Part shown: one piece after another, positions 1 to 5,887 of the stretch | Layout of the letters: each line of letters opens with the position of its first letter | How positions within the stretch are numbered: the first letter of the stretch is position 1 | Assembly: GCA_023488925.1 (NCBI GenBank) | Contig: JAMDDA010000020.1 | Coordinates: forward strand, 1-7,661 | Length of the DNA stretch: 7,661 nucleotides | Origin: Actinomycetota bacterium | Lineage (GTDB): Bacteria > Actinomycetota > Thermoleophilia > RBG-16-64-13 | Reading direction: 5' to 3' | Translations under genes and position numbers: made by a program | The notes under the pieces: model-generated | Seen by the model: only the letters and a program-made list of their open reading frames with translations | The model's database searches: none | Told to the model about the DNA's origin: nothing

Positions 1-1516
1 GTTCCAACAGCGTACGCACTTCCCGCGCTTCGTCGATGGTGGTGGAGTGCATGCGGGCCGACAAGATCACGCCGTCGACGTGGCTCGCCAGGTTGAGGCC
101 GTCGGACACGGCCAGCAGCGGCGGCGTGTCGACGATGACGTGGTCGGCCAGATCCGCCGCCTTGCTCAATAGATCGAGCATCTTGGTCGAGCCTGTCAGC
201 TCGGCCGGATTGGGGGGCAGCGGCCCGGAAGTGATGCAGTACAGGTTTTTCTGCAGGAGCGCGGTCTCGGGAGATGCCTTGGCGGTACGGCGACTCTCCG
301 GCGGCGCGAATTCGTCCACCCGGACGAGTTGCATCGACTCGGCGAAAGTGTGCGTGCCCGCAAGGACGTTGGAAACCCCGATCTCGTTGCCCAGGTTCAG
401 ATAGGTGTGCAGCCGGGGCTTGCGCAGGTCGGCCTCGATCACGATGACGCGCGAGCCCGAGAAGGCCAAGCTCAAGGCCAAGTTGATCGAGGTGATGGTC
501 TTGCCTTCCTGCGGCAGAGCGCTGGTGATCATGAGCACGCGCAGGGCGCGGTCGACCTCGAAATACCGGAGATTGGAGCGCAGGAGCCGATACGATTCCA
601 GCAAAGGCGACCGCGGGTGGAGAAAGCCGACCGGCGCCGCGGAGCGCTTGCCCTCTTCGGTCACCCATTTCTTCCCCACCAGCGGCACGCTGGCCAGCAC
701 GGGCAGGCCGAACTCGCGCTCCAAAGTCTCCTCGTCCCTGATGCGCCGGTCGAGATACTCGACCAGGAAGGCAAGCCCCACGCCCAACACCAGGCCGACC
801 GCCAGAGCGAGCACCCCGTTCCGCACGGGCTGCGGCGTGTAGGGAGAGCCCGGGATCACGGCCTCCTGCACGACCTCGTATCCTCCGGTCTGCATGGACT
901 CGAGGATCTGCAGATCCTTCATCTTGCCCTCGATGAGCGCGATGCGCTCCGCGTCCGCGTGCTGGGCCTGGAGCTGCTTCTTCTCCGCATCCAGCTGCTC
1001 GTAAGCCGTCTTCAGCGCCTCCTGGTCGGCATCCTTGCGGTAGGCCACGAACTGCACCGCGAATGCATTCGCCAGCTCGGCCGCCTCCTTGGGGTAGATG
1101 CTCGTGGCCGTGATGCTGATGATGTTGGTCTGGCCCTGGGGTTGCACCTCGACCATCTTCAGGAGCTCGCCCGTCGCGCGGGAGGAGCCGAGCTCCTGCT
1201 TCACCTTGTCGGCGACTTCGGTGACCTTCACGAGGTTGGCACCGGTCTGCAGCTCGCGCGGGAGGTCGCGGATCTCGAAAACGCGGGCTCCGAACAGAGC
1301 GGTGTCGAGATTGCTCGGCTTGTAGAGCACCGAGGCCGTTGCCCGGTACTTGGGGGTAGTCAGCAAGGAAGCGGCGACAACGGCGGCGACCGTAACGGCC
1401 ACCGACAAGACGATGATCCACTTGCGGTCTCGGATGACCTTGAGATAGTCACTGAGCTCGACCGTCTCGAGGACCTCCGAGGAGGGCTCCGGTGTCTCCA
1501 TGAGTGGGGAGAGCAT
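1..1516 (-). CDS. Wzc-like polysaccharide chain-length determinant / bacterial tyrosine autokinase (BY-kinase), 3' part missing
   Basis: About 505 codons are open through the left edge, so the C-terminus is missing. Numbering is from the ATG at 1514-1516. A membrane span lies at about 33-52, then a Wzz-type periplasmic region with a likely coiled coil (about 165-205), a proline motif before the second span (PGSPYTPQP, about 222-230) and the second span (about 234-252). The cytoplasmic kinase follows: Walker A SALPQEGKT (332-340, Lys339), Walker A' IVIEADLRKP (358-367), the family motif GPLPPNPAEL (431-440) and Walker B HVIVDTPPLL (459-468, Asp463). Members of this family control the length and export of capsule or exopolysaccharide at the inner membrane and autophosphorylate on a C-terminal tyrosine cluster, which here would lie beyond the edge. 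Two Walker positions depart from consensus. An ATG at 1499-1501 is an alternative start; 1516 is preferred because GGAG lies 12 nt upstream of it. The gene follows the small HTH gene by 50 nt, probably in one operon. Confidence 0.93.
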   Translation of the reverse strand, partial: MLSPLMETPEPSSEVLETVELSDYLKVIRDRKWIIVLSVAVTVAAVVAASLLTTPKYRATASVLYKPSNLDTALFGARVFEIRDLPRELQTGANLVKVTEVADKVKQELGSSRATGELLKMVEVQPQGQTNIISITATSIYPKEAAELANAFAVQFVAYRKDADQEALKTAYEQLDAEKKQLQAQHADAERIALIEGKMKDLQILESMQTGGYEVVQEAVIPGSPYTPQPVRNGVLALAVGLVLGVGLAFLVEYLDRRIRDEETLEREFGLPVLASVPLVGKKWVTEEGKRSAAPVGFLHPRSPLLESYRLLRSNLRYFEVDRALRVLMITSALPQEGKTITSINLALSLAFSGSRVIVIEADLRKPRLHTYLNLGNEIGVSNVLAGTHTFAESMQLVRVDEFAPPESRRTAKASPETALLQKNLYCITSGPLPPNPAELTGSTKMLDLLSKAADLADHVIVDTPPLLAVSDGLNLASHVDGVILSARMHSTTIDEAREVRTLLE

Positions 1517-1566
1517 ACGCGACGACCGCTCCGGCTACAAGAAGAGCCCGGCCAGCCAAAGAGCCG

Positions 1567-2142
1567 TCAGCGCAAGAAGAGGAGGAGCGCCAGAGCGCCG
1601 AGTACCAGAGCCGCAGCGACTACCAGGGCCGCGGGCAAAGCCCGGCGGCCCTGGTCCGCAGACGCCGACTCCCCGAGCCGGCGCGACCCGAGCAGGCAGT
1701 CGACATTGAAGAACGCCGGCAGGTGGGCTTCCTCCACCATCAGATCGGGGTCCAGGTCGAGCTGCACGGCCAGACGCCACACCAGACCGCGGGCATAGCC
1801 CAGTCCGGGCAGACGTTCCGGGTGACCGTCCTCCAGGACCTCGAGATACCAGGGGCGAACCTCGAGCCGGGTCGCCAGGTCCGCCACCGCCAGACCCTGT
1901 GATTCCCGCGCGGCCCGCAGGGCGGCAAACGGCGTTCCCGCGGTGCGCAAGATCTCGGCGGTCCACCGGTACCGGGCGGCCGCCGTGCCCGCGGGTCCGC
2001 CGACGTCCCAGGCCGTGCCCGCGGGTCCGCCGACGTCCCACGCCGCGCCCGGCGGACCGCTGCGGCCGGCCTCGCCCGAGAGCGGCCGCAGTCGGCCGAA
2101 GTGCGGATCGGGCCGTGCCGCCTCTTCCGGCTCCCCATGCAT
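1567..2142 (-). CDS. Short RodZ-type helix-turn-helix protein with C-terminal membrane anchor
   Basis: The 191-residue protein starts at an ATG with a good ribosome site (GGAGG 6 nt upstream). Residues 1-60 are Gly/Pro/Ala-rich and hold a tandem decapeptide repeat (AWDVGGPAGT twice, about 34-53). Residues 73-140 form a RodZ-type HTH: an ALRAARESQGLAVADLA helix pair, then VRPWYLEVLEDG, then LPGLGYARGL and a final LDLDPDLMVEEA. A hydrophobic span (about 168-190) is followed by a single Arg and the stop, so there is no periplasmic domain. It aligns by eye with the RodZ-like protein at 4713-5660 (shared pattern VRPxYLExLExG...RLxGxxYxR...LDP) but lacks that protein's C-terminal half. The likely topology is a cytoplasmic HTH tethered to the inner membrane by its tail. 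It lies 53 nt after the M6 protease gene and 50 nt before the BY-kinase gene. It may be a partner in envelope assembly or a membrane-bound regulator; the actual role is not shown by sequence. Confidence 0.82.
   Translation of the reverse strand: MHGEPEEAARPDPHFGRLRPLSGEAGRSGPPGAAWDVGGPAGTAWDVGGPAGTAAARYRWTAEILRTAGTPFAALRAARESQGLAVADLATRLEVRPWYLEVLEDGHPERLPGLGYARGLVWRLAVQLDLDPDLMVEEAHLPAFFNVDCLLGSRRLGESASADQGRRALPAALVVAAALVLGALALLLFLR
1981..2040. repeat. Tandem 30-bp repeat, two copies, inside the short HTH gene
   Basis: Units 1981-2010 and 2011-2040 differ only at their first base. The period of 30 keeps the reading frame and encodes the decapeptide AWDVGGPAGT twice on the minus strand. The bases just after (2041 on) look like a decayed further copy (cgccgcgcc...), matching PPGAAWDV at the start of the protein array. 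This fits replication slippage in a low-complexity linker, so copy number could vary between strains. Confidence 0.9.
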
Positions 2143-2158
2143 CGTTCCCCTCCCCGAC

Positions 2159-2187
2159 CCGCGGCTCCGCCGAGAGCGGAGACGCGG
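2159..2187 (-). promoter_or_regulatory. Intercistronic RNA hairpin between the M6 protease and short HTH genes
   Basis: A near-perfect inverted repeat has an outer 5-bp stem (2159-2163 with 2183-2187), a single mismatch, an inner 6-bp stem (2165-2170 with 2176-2181) and a 5-nt loop. It fills most of the 53-nt gap between the protease stop codon and the HTH start, just upstream of that gene's ribosome site. No T-run follows in the minus-strand direction, so a classic intrinsic terminator is unlikely. An mRNA-stabilising or expression-balancing stem within an operon is more plausible. The structure is seen in the sequence; the function is inferred. Confidence 0.5.
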
Positions 2188-2195
2188 GCGACCTG

Positions 2196-4493
2196 TCAGA
2201 ACACCGGCGAAGAGAAGTTCACCACGACCCGGCCTCCGCCGTAGTACGGCAGGCGCTTCAGCACCTGGATGCTCACGCCGTAGGTCGGTGTATCGACGCT
2301 GTTGATCGAGTTCAGCAGGAATCCGTAGATATCCACGGGGAAGTACGGCTCCCAGAACCGATCGACCCACTCTTTGCGATCGTCGAACACGGCGGTCTGC
2401 TGTGTCTTGGGTAGTTGGATGGTCGCCCGCATGCCGTAGTAGCTCTTGAGCCGGTCCCCGTAGGTCATGCCCACACCGAAGGTGGCGTCGGCCAAGTTGA
2501 TGCGGGTGCGCGCCGGCAGACCCGGCAGGTGCGACACCAGCGACCGGTAATAGAGGAACACCGGGTCATGCACGCCCTTGGCGGGAATCCACCCCGGCTT
2601 GGAGTCCACGATCAGCAGGAAGCCCCGCCAGGGGTGTTCGCCCACCCAGTTCTCTCCGTTGGGGAACTCCGTGGTGCGGTACCAAACCAGCAGGCCTGGG
2701 TTCGCCCGGAAGAACTCGGCGGTATCACCGGCGACGAAGTTGTACCAGCTCATCATGCTCCGGTCGAAACCGATCGGCTCCCGCCACTCCGCCAGGTAGT
2801 AGTGGGTGGCCCAGCGGGAAATGGTGCCGCTCATGATGCTCCAGCCCGAGCTCGCCCAGTCGGCCGGCCCTCCCTCCACGTCGTCGGAGAAGATCACGCC
2901 GCCGCCGCCGTCGGTGATGGTGATGTCGTCGATGGTCCAACCGAGACCCTGCACCGCCACGTCGGTCCAGTAGCGGAAACGGATCTTGGTGTCACCGGAG
3001 TACCCGGCGAGGCTGAACACCGCCTGCACCCAACCGTCGCTCGAACCGGTGATCCCGTTCCCCGGGTTTTGCCCGTAGGGATCGGCGGTGGTGGTGATGT
3101 TGCCGGGAAGAGTGACCCATTGGTTCGAGCCTGTGTCGAACACCTCGACCGAACCGAAGTCCCAGCCCTCTTCGATGTCGTACCAGGTCCAGAACGTAAG
3201 CGTGTCGGACCCGGTGAGGGTCACCGTGCGTTCCAACGTGTTGTTCAGATTGTCACCCTTGCCGGAGTACCATTCGCCGGCACCGGAATGGGGGGTGTTG
3301 AGCGTGGTCGTGACCAGGTAACTCGGCAGTTTGACGCGCACACCCTTGTTGGCTGCGCCCGGAGCTTCCGCCGGTTTCAGCGTGAACGACTTCTGCCGGT
3401 CACCGGCCGAGACCTCGGCCAGATCGGCCCAACCGAGAGCCCACTTCTCCCAGATGCCCAGGTTGGCCGGAGAGGTCCCCAGCGGCTGACCGGGCGCGCC
3501 GAGCCAGGAGCCGCTCGACATCAGGGTCCAGAAGCCGGTGGAAGCCTCGCCGCTGTAGATGGTGTCGTAGAGGTCGGGAAGGCCCAGGTCGTGTCCGAAT
3601 TCGTGCACGAAGACACCGATTGTGCCGTCCTCCGGGTTGATGGTATAGGGCCCGACCCAGACGTTCGGATCCGCCGTCGGAGCGCCCCCGATCCCCCAGG
3701 GATCACCGCCCGGGTAGAAGACCCAAGAAGAGTGCGCCCAGATGGCATCCGACCCCTGGGCGCCGCCGCCGGCGGACTCATCGGCGCCGGCATGGACGAA
3801 TTGCACGTGGTCCACGAAGCCGTCGGGCTCGGCGTAATTCGAGTCGCCGTCGAGATCGTAGGGGTCCTCCACGTCGAAATCGGCCCAGGGGATCGAGTTG
3901 CCCGCCGCCTGCACCGCATCGATGATGAGCTGCTGGGGAGCCCGATCGTTGCCGTTCTCGTCGTTGGCGCCGTAGTACGCCTCGGAGTGGGGCACCTGCA
4001 CCCAGCCGTAGACCTGGCCGTCGACCGCGTACACCCCACCCGACTGCTCCAGGTAGTAGTTGTACATGGACTTGGCCAGAGGATCTTTGTTGAAGAGCAT
4101 GTCCTGGTAGTGCGCCGGGTTGAAATCCGGAACCCAGAAGTTGGTGTTGTCGCCCGCAGCGGGCTTGGGCAGCTGGTTATGCAGCGGACCCGAGGTGAAT
4201 CGCCCGTCGACCACATCGTCACCCGCGAACTCCACCAGGATGGTGAGCACGCGGTCGGTGGCGACGTCGGCCACTCCCAGTCCCCCTTTCTGCCGGTGCC
4301 GATGGTGGAAGACGGGGTTGCCCTGCTTCTCCGCCTTCATGAGGGCCTTGTAAGCCAGCGGGTTGGGTTTGTCGGGGTCACGCGGGAGCCCTTTTCCGTC
4401 CCTGGCAGGCACTGCCCACGCCGGTACGGCGAAAGCCAACGTCACCAAGGCGGCCAGGAATACCACGGCGCCCAGAATCGGGGGTCGCCTCAT
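2196..4493 (-). CDS. Secreted M6-family (immune inhibitor A-like) zinc metalloprotease
   Basis: The 765-residue precursor has a Sec signal peptide (about 1-27: MRR, hydrophobic core, cleavage likely after AWA) and a probable propeptide (about 28-80). The catalytic domain starts near VLTILVEFAGDD (82-93) and includes an Asp-rich segment typical of the family (about 206-228, DPYDLDGDSN) and the zinc signature HEFGHDLGLPD (297-307: ligands His297 and His301, base Glu298, Asp307 as possible third ligand). A likely Met-turn is at LMSSGSW (Met325). After the catalytic domain come a beta-rich module (about 400-530, MAM-like in style) and an InhA-type C-terminal region containing SDDVEGG (536-542). 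Family members are exported and cleave extracellular proteins; the substrate here is unknown. The start at 4493 is chosen because a strong ribosome site adjoins it and the signal peptide begins there. The next in-frame ATG upstream (4578-4580) lies inside the promoter's -10 box. All key active-site residues are present. Confidence 0.95.
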   Translation of the reverse strand: MRRPPILGAVVFLAALVTLAFAVPAWAVPARDGKGLPRDPDKPNPLAYKALMKAEKQGNPVFHHRHRQKGGLGVADVATDRVLTILVEFAGDDVVDGRFTSGPLHNQLPKPAAGDNTNFWVPDFNPAHYQDMLFNKDPLAKSMYNYYLEQSGGVYAVDGQVYGWVQVPHSEAYYGANDENGNDRAPQQLIIDAVQAAGNSIPWADFDVEDPYDLDGDSNYAEPDGFVDHVQFVHAGADESAGGGAQGSDAIWAHSSWVFYPGGDPWGIGGAPTADPNVWVGPYTINPEDGTIGVFVHEFGHDLGLPDLYDTIYSGEASTGFWTLMSSGSWLGAPGQPLGTSPANLGIWEKWALGWADLAEVSAGDRQKSFTLKPAEAPGAANKGVRVKLPSYLVTTTLNTPHSGAGEWYSGKGDNLNNTLERTVTLTGSDTLTFWTWYDIEEGWDFGSVEVFDTGSNQWVTLPGNITTTADPYGQNPGNGITGSSDGWVQAVFSLAGYSGDTKIRFRYWTDVAVQGLGWTIDDITITDGGGGVIFSDDVEGGPADWASSGWSIMSGTISRWATHYYLAEWREPIGFDRSMMSWYNFVAGDTAEFFRANPGLLVWYRTTEFPNGENWVGEHPWRGFLLIVDSKPGWIPAKGVHDPVFLYYRSLVSHLPGLPARTRINLADATFGVGMTYGDRLKSYYGMRATIQLPKTQQTAVFDDRKEWVDRFWEPYFPVDIYGFLLNSINSVDTPTYGVSIQVLKRLPYYGGGRVVVNFSSPVF

Positions 4494-4508
4494 CCTCTCC
4501 TTACCTCC
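4494..4508 (-). promoter_or_regulatory. Strong double Shine-Dalgarno site of the M6 protease gene
   Basis: On the minus strand GGAGGTAAGGAGAGG runs directly into the ATG at 4493. It holds two Shine-Dalgarno cores, GGAGG 10 nt and AAGGAG 3 nt from the start. It fixes the start at the signal peptide rather than at the upstream ATG and suggests high translation of the protease. Confidence 0.8.
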
Positions 4509-4575
4509 TCCCTCGCCTGGCTGGTACCGAGGTACGCGGGCGCGGCGGCTCACACCGGCCCGTTCCGCCCCCTCC

Positions 4576-4605
4576 AGCATAGTCGCGCGCCTCCACCGAA
4601 GTCAA
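4576..4605 (-). promoter_or_regulatory. Sigma70-type promoter for the M6 protease (and probable downstream operon)
   Basis: On the minus strand there is a -35 TTGACT (4600-4605, 5 of 6 to consensus) and a -10 TATGCT (4576-4581, 4 of 6), separated by 18 nt. Transcription would begin near 4568, giving a leader of about 75 nt before the protease ATG. It is the best promoter match I found. It would let the protease, short HTH and BY-kinase genes be expressed separately from rodZ. Confidence 0.55.
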
Positions 4606-4653
4606 TCGTTCGACACACGAAAACACGAGGCAGGAACGAATGGGCACGAAGAC

Positions 4654-4677
4654 CCGGGGGATCCCCGGCTCCCGGGG
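4654..4677 (-). terminator. Overlapping GC-rich hairpins downstream of rodZ, possible weak terminator
   Basis: About 36 nt after the rodZ stop, 4663-4668 pairs with 4672-4677 (CCCCGG / CCGGGG, 3-nt loop), while 4654-4660 can instead pair with 4663-4668. The two stems exclude each other. No T-run follows on the minus strand, so intrinsic termination is not secure. The position between rodZ and the protease promoter is where a transcript end would be expected. Confidence 0.3.
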
Positions 4678-4712
4678 CAGGCCGAGCCGGGTGGAGCGGC
4701 CAGGGCCGCCTC

Positions 4713-5660
4713 CTACCGAGCCTCCACCCCTTCCCCGGTCACGCGCCACCGCTGAACGTTGGGTGCGGCTACCGGACGCCCGTCGAGACTGACCTCGAGG
4801 ACCTCGGGTCGACCCACCACCGCGGTCACCGGTCCCTCGGCCTGCAACCGCAGAACCTCGCCCTTCGGCCGGTTGCCCACGAACAGCGCCCTGCCCGTGG
4901 TCTCGTCGCGGATCTCCAACCACACCTCCGCCGTCGGAGTCAAGACGAGCGTGAACGCCCCGGGCGACGGCGAACCGGGCACGGTGGTAGTCCGGGAAGC
5001 GACCCCGCCCGCGGCCCGTCTCTCTCCGGTCTCCTCGAGGACCGGCAACGTCGTCGCCGAGGCCGCGGTCGCCGGCGCAGCGGCGGCCGCGGCCTCCGAG
5101 GCAGGTGCGCCGACCGCAGCGCCGGTCGCGGCCGGCACGGTCGGGCCCGACGGGATCGGAGTCGCGGAAGCAGTCGTCTCGACCCCGCCCCTGAAGAACC
5201 GCGCGCCCCCTATGTCCACGACACCGAGCTGCAGGCCGGCCGCCACGGCGAGAATGAGCAACCCCACAACCAAGAGCCCGACAACAACGACGCGCCGCAC
5301 CCGGGACCCATCCCGGCGCGGCGGGACGGCCCTCCGGCGGCCATTCCCGGGCGGCCGCGAGGCCGAAGCCGACGCGCGCTCCCCGCGCCCCGCGCCTGTC
5401 TCCGGCGGCCGACCCTGATCTGCGGGGACGGCCGAGTCCGGACCGTCGTCGGCCACGGATTCCGGATCCAGGCCAAGGCAGACAGCGTAACGCACTGCGA
5501 TGCTGCGCACGTACGCCGGTCCGAGGAGCCTCCCCAGCTCGCCCCTCTCCAGAGCCTCGAGGTATGCGGGGCGTACGTCCATGGCCTCGGCGATCGCCGA
5601 GACGGAGAGGCCGCTCTCCAGCCGCGCGCGCCGCAGCCTGTCGAACTGCTCCGGATTCAT
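4713..5660 (-). CDS. rodZ: RodZ-like cytoskeletal/shape protein: HTH, single membrane span, DUF4115-like periplasmic domain
   Basis: The 315-residue protein has the full RodZ layout. A cytoplasmic HTH occupies about 6-69 (RLRRARLESGLSVSAIAEAM, then VRPAYLEALERGELGRLLG, YVRSIAVRYAV and GLDPESV). A charged, disordered linker (about 72-122, many Arg) precedes the membrane span (about 124-147). An Ala/Thr/Pro-rich periplasmic linker (about 160-232) leads to the DUF4115-like beta domain (about 235-308: FTLVLTPTAEVWLEIRD, then GEVLRLQAEGPVTAVVGRPE and SLDGRPV). RodZ links MreB filaments to the elongation machinery and sets rod shape; some homologues also affect transcription or mRNA. The start at 5660 is preferred because the RodZ homology begins within a few residues and GGAGG lies close upstream, although only 2 nt away. 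The reading frame stays open to an ATG at 5849, but that extension looks unlike RodZ. The gene diverges from the GAF/HD-GYP gene and precedes the M6 protease by 219 nt. Confidence 0.85.
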   Translation of the reverse strand: MNPEQFDRLRRARLESGLSVSAIAEAMDVRPAYLEALERGELGRLLGPAYVRSIAVRYAVCLGLDPESVADDGPDSAVPADQGRPPETGAGRGERASASASRPPGNGRRRAVPPRRDGSRVRRVVVVGLLVVGLLILAVAAGLQLGVVDIGGARFFRGGVETTASATPIPSGPTVPAATGAAVGAPASEAAAAAAPATAASATTLPVLEETGERRAAGGVASRTTTVPGSPSPGAFTLVLTPTAEVWLEIRDETTGRALFVGNRPKGEVLRLQAEGPVTAVVGRPEVLEVSLDGRPVAAPNVQRWRVTGEGVEAR

Positions 5661-5887
5661 GCCCTCCGGGCGTCCCTCGAACGTGTTCGCCGGTTGTTTC
5701 GCACGCAAGACCGCACCCCATCCTCTCCAGACCTTGGAAATATCTTCACCAGGCACCGGCGCTTTCCTTCCGGGAGTCAACCCGGATCCCGACCCGGGGA
5801 AACCCTCAAGCTCCTCATGCTTTCTACCGATACGAAAAAAGGCGTTCATGGCGGCCCTACGGTCGGCGGATCACGACGGAGGAAGGA
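5661..5887. promoter_or_regulatory. Divergent intergenic region between rodZ and the GAF/HD-GYP gene
   Basis: These 227 bp must hold the promoters of both divergent genes. I see a small perfect inverted repeat, CCGGG-AGTCAA-CCCGG (5770-5785), with a further CCCGG 12 bp downstream of its right arm, which could form an operator. A minus-strand TTGACT (5775-5780) sits in the loop but has no good -10 at 16-18 nt. An A-run is present at 5835-5840. No convincing promoter pair was found on either strand. The minus-strand reading frame stays open up to 5849, but there is no ribosome site or recognisable homology to support coding. Confidence 0.45.

Noticed and set aside
329..1798. A 489-codon plus-strand open frame opposite the BY-kinase and short HTH genes.
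   Set aside because: The minus strand here reads as an unambiguous Wzc-like kinase with its Walker motifs and membrane spans; the plus-strand product has no family features.
5806..5833. A flagellar sigma28-like pattern on the plus strand (TCAA, 16 nt, ACCGATAC) upstream of the HD-GYP gene.
   Set aside because: The -35 is only 3 of 4, the spacing is one longer than usual, the -10 is imperfect, and no motility gene is nearby.
5661..5849. A 63-residue N-terminal extension of RodZ from an ATG at 5849.
   Set aside because: The extension lacks RodZ-like sequence and a ribosome site, while RodZ homology begins at the ATG at 5660. The short 2-nt spacing of the latter's GGAGG leaves some doubt.
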